Positions 1 through 6,321 of a DNA stretch of 8,360 bases are shown piece after piece (the stretch's first letter is position 1; each line of letters opens with the position of its first letter). This DNA is from Bacteroidota bacterium (GTDB taxonomy: Bacteria; Bacteroidota; Bacteroidia; Chitinophagales; Chitinophagaceae), in assembly GCA_947457085.1 (NCBI GenBank), contig CANGUS010000069.1:1-8360 (forward strand), in the 5' to 3' direction. The notes under the pieces were generated by a model, which was not told the DNA's origin, ran no database searches, and saw only the letters and a program-made list of their open reading frames with translations. Made by a program: the position numbers and the translations under genes.

Positions 1-933
1 ATTCCTGTAAAGTTTAAATTGAATAAAATTAAAGTGCCTAACATTCCTTTGGTTCGACAATTATATTTTGATTTTATACTTGCATTTAGATTAATAAAAC
101 ATAGACAAGATATTGTTTATATTAGAATGAGTAGTTATTCTTTGCTAACTTTTTTTACATTAAAATTGCTAAAAATTAAACCTATTTTAGAATTAAATGG
201 TATTTCTGCAAAAGATGTTGAATCTGCTAGAAAACCATCATGGTACAAAAAAATTGTCTGTTGGAATGAAATTAAGTTTTTGCAACAAGCGAAAGGATCA
301 ATTGCTGTAAGTGAAGGAATTGAAATTTTTGCAAAAGAAACTTCGAATGCAAAAACAATTACCATTAATAATGGAATTGCTAACAGTTTTTTTTTAGAAA
401 AGCAACATATACTAGATTTTAAAATCAAAATTATTTATGTAGGAACATTTACGCCTTGGGATGGAGCGAAATATATCCCCCATTTAGCTGATCAATTTCC
501 GAACATAGAGTTTCATATGTATGGTGATGGAACACTTAGGAAAGAAATTGAAGCTAATTCTCCTGCAAATATTATTTTTCATGGTTATGTAAAATACAAT
601 CAATTAAAAGAAATATACTCTCAATTTGATGCTGGAATTGTTATCTATGAAATTGAAAGAAATGATATGAAAATATCTTCTCTAAAAACATTGGAATACA
701 TGGCAACAGGACTACCTATTTTCACAACTGATATTCCAGGACAAGAATTTATTAAAGACAATCAGATTGGAATGTGTATTGACATAAAAAATATAAAAAA
801 TGAATTTGAAATCTTTATTTCTAAACTAGATCTATTCAAAGAAAATATTAATCATTATAGAAAAGTACACAAAAATGATTACAGTTGGGATGGCGTAGCG
901 CTAAAAACTGAAAAATTTATTTCTGAAATCTAA
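1..933 (+). CDS. Glycosyltransferase, GT-B fold, family 4-like (5' end cut by window)
   Basis: Transfers a sugar from an activated donor, most likely a nucleotide sugar, onto a growing surface glycan at the cytoplasmic face of the membrane. The frame is open to base 1, so the TTG at 19 is only an apparent start; 310 residues are visible and perhaps 70-100 N-terminal residues are missing. Seen directly: the end of the N-terminal Rossmann domain (IVYIRMSS, then ILELNG), the inter-domain segment SIAVSEG, the start of the C-terminal domain (YVGTFTPWDGA, about residue 145), YGDG, FHGYV, and the donor-site motif KTLEYMATGLP, whose Glu is the family's conserved nucleotide-sugar contact. These fit GT4 enzymes of capsule, O-antigen or exopolysaccharide loci. 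The DNA looks more A/T-rich than pssA downstream, as is common in polysaccharide clusters. Donor and acceptor cannot be read from sequence. The family call is firm; the specific role is unknown. Confidence 0.88.
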   Translation: MPVKFKLNKIKVPNIPLVRQLYFDFILAFRLIKHRQDIVYIRMSSYSLLTFFTLKLLKIKPILELNGISAKDVESARKPSWYKKIVCWNEIKFLQQAKGSIAVSEGIEIFAKETSNAKTITINNGIANSFFLEKQHILDFKIKIIYVGTFTPWDGAKYIPHLADQFPNIEFHMYGDGTLRKEIEANSPANIIFHGYVKYNQLKEIYSQFDAGIVIYEIERNDMKISSLKTLEYMATGLPIFTTDIPGQEFIKDNQIGMCIDIKNIKNEFEIFISKLDLFKENINHYRKVHKNDYSWDGVALKTEKFISEI

Positions 934-950
934 CCTTCCTTTTTTTACTT

Positions 951-958
951 TATATTTG
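951..958 (+). promoter_or_regulatory. Bacteroidota -7 element (TATATTTG) for pssA-purS
   Basis: TATATTTG matches the Bacteroidota sigma consensus TAnnTTTG exactly. Its last base lies only 9 bases before the pssA ATG, so transcription should begin about 3-6 bases upstream of the start codon and the mRNA would be almost leaderless. No convincing -33 TTG is seen at the usual spacing of about 19 bases, which lies in the last codons of the glycosyltransferase gene. Confidence 0.6.
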
Positions 959-967
959 CCTTTCTAA

Positions 968-1729
968 ATGAAACACTTACCTAATATACTCACGCTTGGC
1001 AATCTTTTTATGGGTTGTATGGCAATTGTTTTTACTTTACATACGCAACCCTTTGTAGGGGAACTCAATGGAGAAAAATTTTGGGTGAGTGGTACTTCTC
1101 AAGTGTATTATGCTAGTCTTTGTATTTTCATTGCGGCAATTTTTGATTTGTTGGATGGTATGGCTGCTAGATGGTTACAAGTTTTTTCTCCAATTGGGAA
1201 AGATTTAGATTCTTTGGCTGATATCGTTTCATTTGGTGTAGCGCCTAGTATGATTTTAATGAAATTATTATGGTCTGCCTGGATGCAATATCCTTCTGCC
1301 ATGGACATTTCTATTTGGGCAGTAAGCCCTGCTTTTTTGGTGGCTTGTTTTGGTGCATTGCGTTTAGCTCGATTTAATAATGCGCCTACTACGACTTCTT
1401 ATTTTACTGGTGTGCCAATTCCTGCAAATGGATTGGTGGTTGCATCCCTTCCTATTATTATTTTACAAAATCCATTAGGCATTGGAAATGCACTCATTAA
1501 CCCATGGATTTTATATACCATTATTGGTATTTTATGTTGGTTAATGGTTAGCCATTTTAAATTATTTACCCTTAAATTTTCACAGTTTTCAATCAGTAAA
1601 TATTGGCCACAAGTTACATGGTTGGTATTAACGTTATTGGCTATTCCTTTTTTACAAAGTTTAGCGATTCCGTTTTCATTTTTACTTTATATTTCATTAT
1701 CATTTGCACATAAACCGTTAGAATCATGA
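968..1729 (+). CDS. pssA: CDP-diacylglycerol--serine O-phosphatidyltransferase (phosphatidylserine synthase)
   Basis: Integral inner-membrane enzyme that joins CDP-diacylglycerol and L-serine to make phosphatidylserine and CMP, the step before phosphatidylethanolamine. The CDP-alcohol phosphatidyltransferase signature DGxxAR-x8-GxxxDxxxD is complete: D63 G64, A67 R68, G77, D81, D85; these Asp residues bind the metal and the CDP group. The opening KHLPNILTLGNLFMG and the later RLARFN (132-137) and YFTGVPIPANG (145-155) segments favour phosphatidylserine synthase over phosphatidylglycerophosphate synthase. Several hydrophobic stretches, the last near residues 218-246, fit a multi-pass membrane protein. 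At 253 residues it is normal length for the integral-membrane class. The ATG sits 9 bases after a TAnnTTTG element. Its stop overlaps the purS start as ATGA, so the two are likely co-translated. Confidence 0.93.
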   Translation: MKHLPNILTLGNLFMGCMAIVFTLHTQPFVGELNGEKFWVSGTSQVYYASLCIFIAAIFDLLDGMAARWLQVFSPIGKDLDSLADIVSFGVAPSMILMKLLWSAWMQYPSAMDISIWAVSPAFLVACFGALRLARFNNAPTTTSYFTGVPIPANGLVVASLPIIILQNPLGIGNALINPWILYTIIGILCWLMVSHFKLFTLKFSQFSISKYWPQVTWLVLTLLAIPFLQSLAIPFSFLLYISLSFAHKPLES

Positions 1730-1974
1730 TTTTTACAGCTCACATCACTATTATGCCATTAACTGAATTGTTGGACCCACAAGGAAAAGCAGTTAATGAA
1801 AGCCTACATCGATTACAATTAAATGCCATTCAAAATGTACGCATTGGTAAACAAATTACCTTAACTATTGAAGCAAATTCTAAAGAAGAGGCGAATGAAA
1901 TTGCTGATGTTGCTTGTAAAAAAATGTTGTACAATGCAGTGATGGAAAACTACACAATTGTGATTAGTGAATAG
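1726..1974 (+). CDS. purS: Phosphoribosylformylglycinamidine synthase, PurS subunit
   Basis: Small subunit of the three-part FGAM synthase (PurS, PurQ, small PurL), which makes formylglycinamidine ribonucleotide from FGAR, glutamine and ATP in purine synthesis; PurS bridges the glutaminase and synthetase subunits. At 82 residues it has the family's usual length. Seen directly: LLDPQGKAV (residues 15-23), the VRIGKQI strand (38-44), and the end MLYNAVMENYTIVI (67-80), which matches the typical PurS C-terminus. The ATG overlaps the pssA stop (ATGA) with no Shine-Dalgarno, suggesting translational coupling. purQ and purL are not in the window, so the partners must be encoded elsewhere. Its presence implies the split rather than the single-chain large PurL. 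The pairing with pssA has no obvious metabolic logic and may simply be a shared transcript. Confidence 0.92.
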   Translation: MIFTAHITIMPLTELLDPQGKAVNESLHRLQLNAIQNVRIGKQITLTIEANSKEEANEIADVACKKMLYNAVMENYTIVISE

Positions 1975-2013
1975 TTTTTTAGTGGTCAATTTCTTTAAAA
2001 ATAAATCATAAAA

Positions 2014-2892
2014 TTAATTTCTACTATCTACACCCCAATACAATTTGGTTTGTAGTGTGTGCAAGAAATTCTGCCCTTCTAATCGAACCAATTGGATATC
2101 GAAGTTTTCTTTGCGGATAGCTAAAGAAACGCTACTATCTATCGTTTCTGATCGAGAATCGAGTGTACATAAGAATTTCTCAGCTCTTCCTTCTACCTCA
2201 AATGAAACAACACTTTTGTCTGATATTACCAATGGTCTGACATTTAGATTATGAGGTGCTACGGGGGTAATTACAAAACTATTCGCTTGCGGAAAAATTA
2301 TTGGCCCGCCACAACTCAATGAATAACCAGTTGAACCTGTTGGTGTAGAAACAATTAAACCATCTGCCCAATAAGTACACAGAAATTCTCCATTCAAATA
2401 GGTATGAATTTTTATTAATGATGAACTATCTTTTCGATGTATAGAAAACTCATTTAACGCATAAGGAAATTCTTTAAAAATAGGAACGCTAGCATCTAAA
2501 TGAATGAGGGTTCTATTATCTAATAAATAGGCACCTTTTTGCAATGAATCGATTGCAAATTCTATTTCTTCCATTTTTGTTGACGCTAAAAAACCCAATC
2601 GTCCTAAGTTAATTCCTAAAATAGGTATTTTTTTATCACCTATATATTTCACAGTGTCTAATAAAGTTCCATCTCCACCAAAACTAAATAAAAAGTTTAC
2701 TTTATTGGTCAATGGTTTTTCATCAGAAAATGTTTCAAAAATTTCTGGTAAGGAATTAAACGCTTTTAACTTTTCTACAAATGGTGCAAAAATTACAGGT
2801 TTTATATCATAGCGCGAAAGTGTTGCAAATATTTTTTGATAGATTGAAAAATCATCTTCACTTAGGGCACGATTATAGATGGCTATTTGCAT
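2014..2892 (-). CDS. nadK: NAD kinase (ATP-NAD kinase)
   Basis: Cytoplasmic enzyme that phosphorylates NAD to NADP using ATP or polyphosphate; the main NADP source. At 292 residues it is normal length. The family motifs are intact: GGDGT at 72-76 with catalytic D74, INLGRLGFLAS (94-104), the NE pair at 147-148 that contacts the nicotinamide ribose side, the glycine-rich substrate loop STPTGSTGYS (182-191) preceded by ADG (177-179), and ITPVAPHNLNVRPLV (208-222). It is the last gene of the minus-strand run, only 3 bases after the stop of the Omp85 gene, so it is almost certainly on the same transcript. It converges on purS with 39 bases between the stops. No key residue is missing. Confidence 0.96.
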   Translation of the reverse strand: MQIAIYNRALSEDDFSIYQKIFATLSRYDIKPVIFAPFVEKLKAFNSLPEIFETFSDEKPLTNKVNFLFSFGGDGTLLDTVKYIGDKKIPILGINLGRLGFLASTKMEEIEFAIDSLQKGAYLLDNRTLIHLDASVPIFKEFPYALNEFSIHRKDSSSLIKIHTYLNGEFLCTYWADGLIVSTPTGSTGYSLSCGGPIIFPQANSFVITPVAPHNLNVRPLVISDKSVVSFEVEGRAEKFLCTLDSRSETIDSSVSLAIRKENFDIQLVRLEGQNFLHTLQTKLYWGVDSRN

Positions 2893-2895
2893 AAC

Positions 2896-4299
2896 TTATT
2901 CTTTAGAACCATGTAAAAATAGTCCTTTTTGATTTAAATGATTAAAACTATATTCTATTCTAAATTTTAAATAATACGACACCAAAATATCGAATCCTGC
3001 ACCATATCCATCCAATAGTTTATTATTTAAAAAGCTCGTTTCAGGATACTTGTTGTAAACATATCCAATGTCATTATAAATTTTACCATAAACTCTAATG
3101 GGTATATATTTTGAAATTTTAAATAAGTTATGATGAACTATTTGATCAATAATTCGAAGCCTAATATTAGCTCTCAGCAAAGCGAAATGACTTCCATCGA
3201 TTACAAAATACTCATAGCCTCTAATAAAATCATTTTTAAAACCCAATGCTCTGTTAAATAAATAGGGTTGTTGCTGAGGGGAGGAATAACGGCCTCTAAA
3301 AATGAAGGAGGCAGAAATATTATTCCAAATTGGCTGAAAAAATGAAGTTTGATTGATAATTTCAAATCGATTAACATCTTTATCGATTCCTAAACCTCTT
3401 TTCATGATGGTAGTCTTTATTTCTAAACCCTTGGATGGATATACTCTTACATTGGTGTTATTATATTGATGAATATAGGCAAGCTCAAAATATTTTATCT
3501 TAGTTTTCCCTTCTAAGTAATCTGGATTTTTATCAAATAAACCTTGTGTAATTTCATAATGATTATAACTCAGTTGAATTTCATGAACGGTTGTATATTT
3601 TCTTCTATAAAAATAATGCAACTTCCCTTGTAATTTTAAATGTGGATATTGATCATTTCTATAAAATAATAATTTGTTTTCTTGTGTTTCGTAATTCACT
3701 TCCCGGCCAGTCAAATAGGATGCCGAAATGCCTAATCCATGTTTTAAATTTTTATCGATGTAAGGAATTTTATAAGAAAATCCGAAAAATTTATTGTACC
3801 CTAATTGAATAGACGTTATTATTTCTTCATTTCGGCCTCTAAAATTTCTTCGAGTAATTTCACCTCCATAATTAGTTCTATCAAAAGCCAAATGCTGTTC
3901 TTTTAACCAAACATTAAAATTTCTGTCTGCCAATGAAAACATGGGTTTAGCAATCCAATACATTAACTCTGTTACTGTAAAATGAATATCAATGCTATCC
4001 TTTTCCACAATATTTACTTGATAATTTACAGTAGAAAATAATTGAAGATTAAGAATTCGTTCTTGATTGTAAATAAGTTCTTCTTCTAATTTTTTAGTTT
4101 GGACACTGTCTTTTTCCTGAATACTCATTTCCCGAATAATAATTTTTTCTTTAGTTACTTGATTACCAGAAAAAGTTATTTTTCGTATGTGAAGGTGTGA
4201 ATAAGGAATTTCACTTATATTAAATAAAAAACCTCTTTTGTTTTGCGCTTGCAAAAAAAAAGGAAAAATGAAAAGAATGTTTAATAAATATTTTTTCAA
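2896..4299 (-). CDS. Omp85/BamA-family outer-membrane protein with one POTRA domain (TTG start)
   Basis: Predicted outer-membrane beta-barrel of the Omp85 superfamily. A signal peptide (KKYLLNILFIFPFFLQAQ, residues 2-19, likely cut after LQA) precedes one POTRA-like domain at about 37-111 (IRKITFSGNQVT..., ending IDIHFTVTE). The barrel then runs to the end: NYGGEITRRNFRGRNE (143-158), the Omp85 lid-loop hallmark RGY at 360-362 after GFKNDFI, and the strands GYGAGFDILVSYYLKFRIEY (431-450). At 467 residues it is much shorter than BamA (about 800, five POTRAs), nearer to short Omp85 proteins common in Bacteroidota; it is unlikely to be the essential BamA. The start is TTG: no in-frame ATG lies between the upstream stop and the signal peptide, and TTG gives a perfect signal sequence. 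It ends in FLHGSKE rather than the usual terminal aromatic. The exported or inserted substrate is unknown. Confidence 0.85.
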   Translation of the reverse strand: MKKYLLNILFIFPFFLQAQNKRGFLFNISEIPYSHLHIRKITFSGNQVTKEKIIIREMSIQEKDSVQTKKLEEELIYNQERILNLQLFSTVNYQVNIVEKDSIDIHFTVTELMYWIAKPMFSLADRNFNVWLKEQHLAFDRTNYGGEITRRNFRGRNEEIITSIQLGYNKFFGFSYKIPYIDKNLKHGLGISASYLTGREVNYETQENKLLFYRNDQYPHLKLQGKLHYFYRRKYTTVHEIQLSYNHYEITQGLFDKNPDYLEGKTKIKYFELAYIHQYNNTNVRVYPSKGLEIKTTIMKRGLGIDKDVNRFEIINQTSFFQPIWNNISASFIFRGRYSSPQQQPYLFNRALGFKNDFIRGYEYFVIDGSHFALLRANIRLRIIDQIVHHNLFKISKYIPIRVYGKIYNDIGYVYNKYPETSFLNNKLLDGYGAGFDILVSYYLKFRIEYSFNHLNQKGLFLHGSKE

Positions 4300-4310
4300 A
4301 ATTGGAAGTG

Positions 4311-4318
4311 CAAAAATA
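4311..4318 (-). promoter_or_regulatory. Internal -7 element (TATTTTTG) in front of the Omp85 gene
   Basis: Read on the minus strand this is TATTTTTG followed by CA, an exact TAnnTTTG match. It lies in the 25-base gap after the upstream gene, 11 bases before the TTG start, nearly the same layout as the element at 951-958 before pssA. It would give the Omp85 gene and nadK their own nearly leaderless transcript. No clear -33 TTG is present, so it could also be chance in A/T-rich DNA. Confidence 0.5.
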
Positions 4319-4324
4319 AATGGA

Positions 4325-5119
4325 TTATGATTGAATTAAATCATAAATGTCTAAAGTGTTTTTTCGAAGAATAAATAGTTTATTTCTTTCTATTCTTACT
4401 TGCAAAATAGAAGCAGGGTTTGGCAGTAAAATTCTTTTTTCCAAAATAGTTTGTGTTTGATATGAAAACAAGAAGGGAATTTGTTGATACACTAAATAAC
4501 CATTAAAATATTGAACCGCTTTTGTTTTAAAATGATAAGTTGTATTGTAAAATCCATATAAATCAAACTTATAAATACCTTGTAAAGAATCTACCATAAA
4601 TAAATTGCGCTCTTGTTCTACCATGTAAATGGGATCAATAGTTTCAGTTAACATGTTTCTCAAATTAGTTGTCGATAACAAGGCCAATTGATTGTCTAAC
4701 TTCAATAAATTATTAGATGCTTGATCAAATACCCAAATATTTCCATCCATTGAATTTGCCATGCAAGGCGCATTAAAAATACCAATCGTATTTAATTTTA
4801 AAACCTGTTTTTTTGAAAGCATATTATCCAAAATAATGATTTGATTAAAATCGGCATAATACAATAGAATACGCAAAGGGTTGGTTGCATCTATTTGTGT
4901 TACTTTCCCTTTTTTTACTTCATTAAATTGTGCAACACTATCACCTGATGAATTGTATTTTATTAAAAAATTATTTTCTTTAATCACATAGCAATTGCCA
5001 ATTAAGTCTGTTGTAAATAGTCGAGCCTCAATAGGAATTGACTTCACCAATACCAACGAATCATGAGCCCTTGTAAATAGAGAGATTAGAAGAAACAATA
5101 CTGTAACAATCACCTTCAT
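4325..5119 (-). CDS. Secreted protein with six propeller-like repeats, function unknown
   Basis: I do not recognise a named family. From the ATG at 5119 the protein has 264 residues: a signal peptide (MKVIVTVLFLLISLFTRA, cut before HDS) with no lipobox, so probably soluble periplasmic or surface. The rest shows about six repeats of 35-40 residues, each with a hydrophobic strand, a turn and a second strand of the form 'LFTTD..GNCYVIKE..FLIKYNSSG', 'GNIWVFDQASNNLLKLD', 'RNLFMVDSLQGIYKFDLYG', 'NKLFILRKNTLDIYDL'. This is the pattern of a six-bladed beta-propeller (NHL/TolB-like). Starts at 5182 and 5137 are also in frame; 5182 would overlap the upstream gene by 43 bases and bury the signal peptide, while 5137 is possible. 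It sits 20 bases after the lipoprotein gene and 25 before the Omp85 gene, so an envelope role with either is plausible. Confidence 0.75.
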   Translation of the reverse strand: MKVIVTVLFLLISLFTRAHDSLVLVKSIPIEARLFTTDLIGNCYVIKENNFLIKYNSSGDSVAQFNEVKKGKVTQIDATNPLRILLYYADFNQIIILDNMLSKKQVLKLNTIGIFNAPCMANSMDGNIWVFDQASNNLLKLDNQLALLSTTNLRNMLTETIDPIYMVEQERNLFMVDSLQGIYKFDLYGFYNTTYHFKTKAVQYFNGYLVYQQIPFLFSYQTQTILEKRILLPNPASILQVRIERNKLFILRKNTLDIYDLIQS

Positions 5120-5139
5120 AACTACTAAACGAAACATCG

Positions 5140-6177
5140 TTAACGTAGTGTACTCCATTGTCCTGGTAGTACCAATTTCCAATCAGTACCATCCGTTTCA
5201 CTGATATATAACCCTTGATCGGTAGCACAAAACCAATAGTTTCTGATTGCATCTGTTCGATAGCGAACTGTTTTGCCGATAATGTCGCTCACTTTTGCAT
5301 ACCAAGGAATCCCCTTTCCAATAGATTTAAATTGATTTCCACTGAAGCTAAATAAACCTGCACTATCTAAACCAATATAAAATTTACCAAATACTTCTTT
5401 TCCAAATAATATTTCGTGGGTATTTGGCAATAATTGTTTTCCTACATACCAATTTAATCCTTTATCTGCACTAAAATAAACGCCTTCAGTACCTTTAAAA
5501 TCAATAGCAAACAAACTGTCATGTGAATGGCTGATATACCAACTATTTGAAACTGGCAAAGTATTTGGCGAAACGGCAACTACTTGTGTCCAAGGATTCC
5601 ATGGACTTGGTGATACAGATTGTTTTCTTTCATACAATGTATCACCTTTCATTGCATATAAATCTAAATTATTGGTACGAGTTATTGAACGAGGTAGATC
5701 TGGAGTGGCTGCCCAATTGTTATCTGCAGTAAATGATTTTCCAAAATCTTTACTGTATCTAATTCCTGACTCTGTACACAAATAAACAGTTAAATCATTG
5801 TCATTATAATAAGACACATTTGGAATAAAATAATTATAAAAAGAATCTTTTGCAGATAATGACTTCCTTACTTTTCCAAAATTACTACTAAGTTGTAAAA
5901 ATTTTCCATCGTCTTTACTATAATAAAAATTTTGTTTTATGCAGCTAATCACGCTATCTGCAATTACTATTTGACGAATCATCGAATTGTCAGTATAAAA
6001 TAATGTACTAAAATAAAGTGCATCGTTTGTTTTTTTTAATGTACCGTTGTAGCCTCCAATATACAATGAATAGGGCGTTTTAACAGTGGATCCATTATCT
6101 ATTTGATTATATTTTTTACAACTGCTGATCCCAACAACTAGAATTAACAAGATTAAAATACTTTGTACAATTTTCAT
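5140..6177 (-). CDS. Lipoprotein with Asp-box (BNR-like) beta-propeller, function unknown
   Basis: A 345-residue lipoprotein. The signal peptide of about 19 residues ends in the lipobox GISSC, so Cys20 should be lipidated and the protein anchored in a membrane, probably the outer one. KK follows the Cys; I see no acidic run of the kind that marks surface export in Bacteroidota. The mature part carries four Asp-box loops (S/T-x-D/T-x-G): S87-D89-G91, S142-D144-G146, S236-D238-G240 followed by W243, and S326-T328-G330 followed by W333. Asp-boxes sit in beta-hairpins of propellers such as sialidases, sortilin and YCF48-like assembly factors. No sialidase arginine triad or FRIP motif is visible, so an enzyme role is not supported. 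It is the first gene of the minus-strand run and divergent from the beta-CASP gene. No clear promoter is seen upstream. Confidence 0.82.
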   Translation of the reverse strand: MKIVQSILILLILVVGISSCKKYNQIDNGSTVKTPYSLYIGGYNGTLKKTNDALYFSTLFYTDNSMIRQIVIADSVISCIKQNFYYSKDDGKFLQLSSNFGKVRKSLSAKDSFYNYFIPNVSYYNDNDLTVYLCTESGIRYSKDFGKSFTADNNWAATPDLPRSITRTNNLDLYAMKGDTLYERKQSVSPSPWNPWTQVVAVSPNTLPVSNSWYISHSHDSLFAIDFKGTEGVYFSADKGLNWYVGKQLLPNTHEILFGKEVFGKFYIGLDSAGLFSFSGNQFKSIGKGIPWYAKVSDIIGKTVRYRTDAIRNYWFCATDQGLYISETDGTDWKLVLPGQWSTLR

Positions 6178-6254
6178 ATATAATTTTATTTTAGCATAAA
6201 TGAATTTCCAATATAAAATTTAAAGTATGTAACTTTATATTTTTCGAATTCACC

Positions 6255-6262
6255 TATCTTTA
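6255..6262 (+). promoter_or_regulatory. Possible -7 element (TATCTTTA) for the beta-CASP nuclease gene
   Basis: TATCTTTAC differs from TAnnTTTG at one base and would place transcription start about 52 bases before the ATG at 6322. No -33 TTG is seen at normal spacing. A second near match, TATATTTC at 6286-6293, would give a leader of about 23 bases. The 144-base divergent gap at 6178-6321 holds nothing else I can identify. Confidence 0.3.
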
Positions 6263-6321
6263 CCTCAAACTAGACGCTAATATACTATATTTCGTTAGAT
6301 TTTAACCTAAAAATATCAAAT

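Noticed and set aside
19..21. TTG at 19 as the true start of the glycosyltransferase
   Set aside because: The frame is open to base 1 and the protein would lack most of its N-terminal Rossmann domain; the gene is cut by the window edge.
135..428. Minus-strand 97-codon open frame inside the glycosyltransferase gene
   Set aside because: It lies wholly within a well-supported gene, has no family resemblance, and fits an antisense shadow; the same holds for the open frames at 1108-1308, 2045-2254, 3591-3812, 5061-5252, 5547-5732 and 7209-7415.
942..1693. Direct repeat of about 16 bases (TTTTTACTTTATATTT) near 942-957 and 1678-1693
   Set aside because: One copy holds the pssA promoter, the other encodes a membrane stretch at the pssA C-terminus. 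Low-complexity T/A sequence explains it; no element boundaries are seen.
1975..2013. Terminator between the convergent purS and nadK genes
   Set aside because: Only a six-pair A/T stem (1976-1981 with 1996-2001) around a 14-base loop is seen, too weak to call. The same is true of the gap at 7726-7754.
5120..5182. Earlier starts (5182 or 5137) for the secreted propeller protein
   Set aside because: 5182 overlaps the lipoprotein gene by 43 bases and puts over 20 polar residues before the signal peptide. 5137 is possible but adds six residues ahead of a normal MKV start.
6178..6254. Promoter for the lipoprotein gene on the minus strand
   Set aside because: The nearest match is TATATTGG at about 6207-6214 with no -33 TTG; not convincing.
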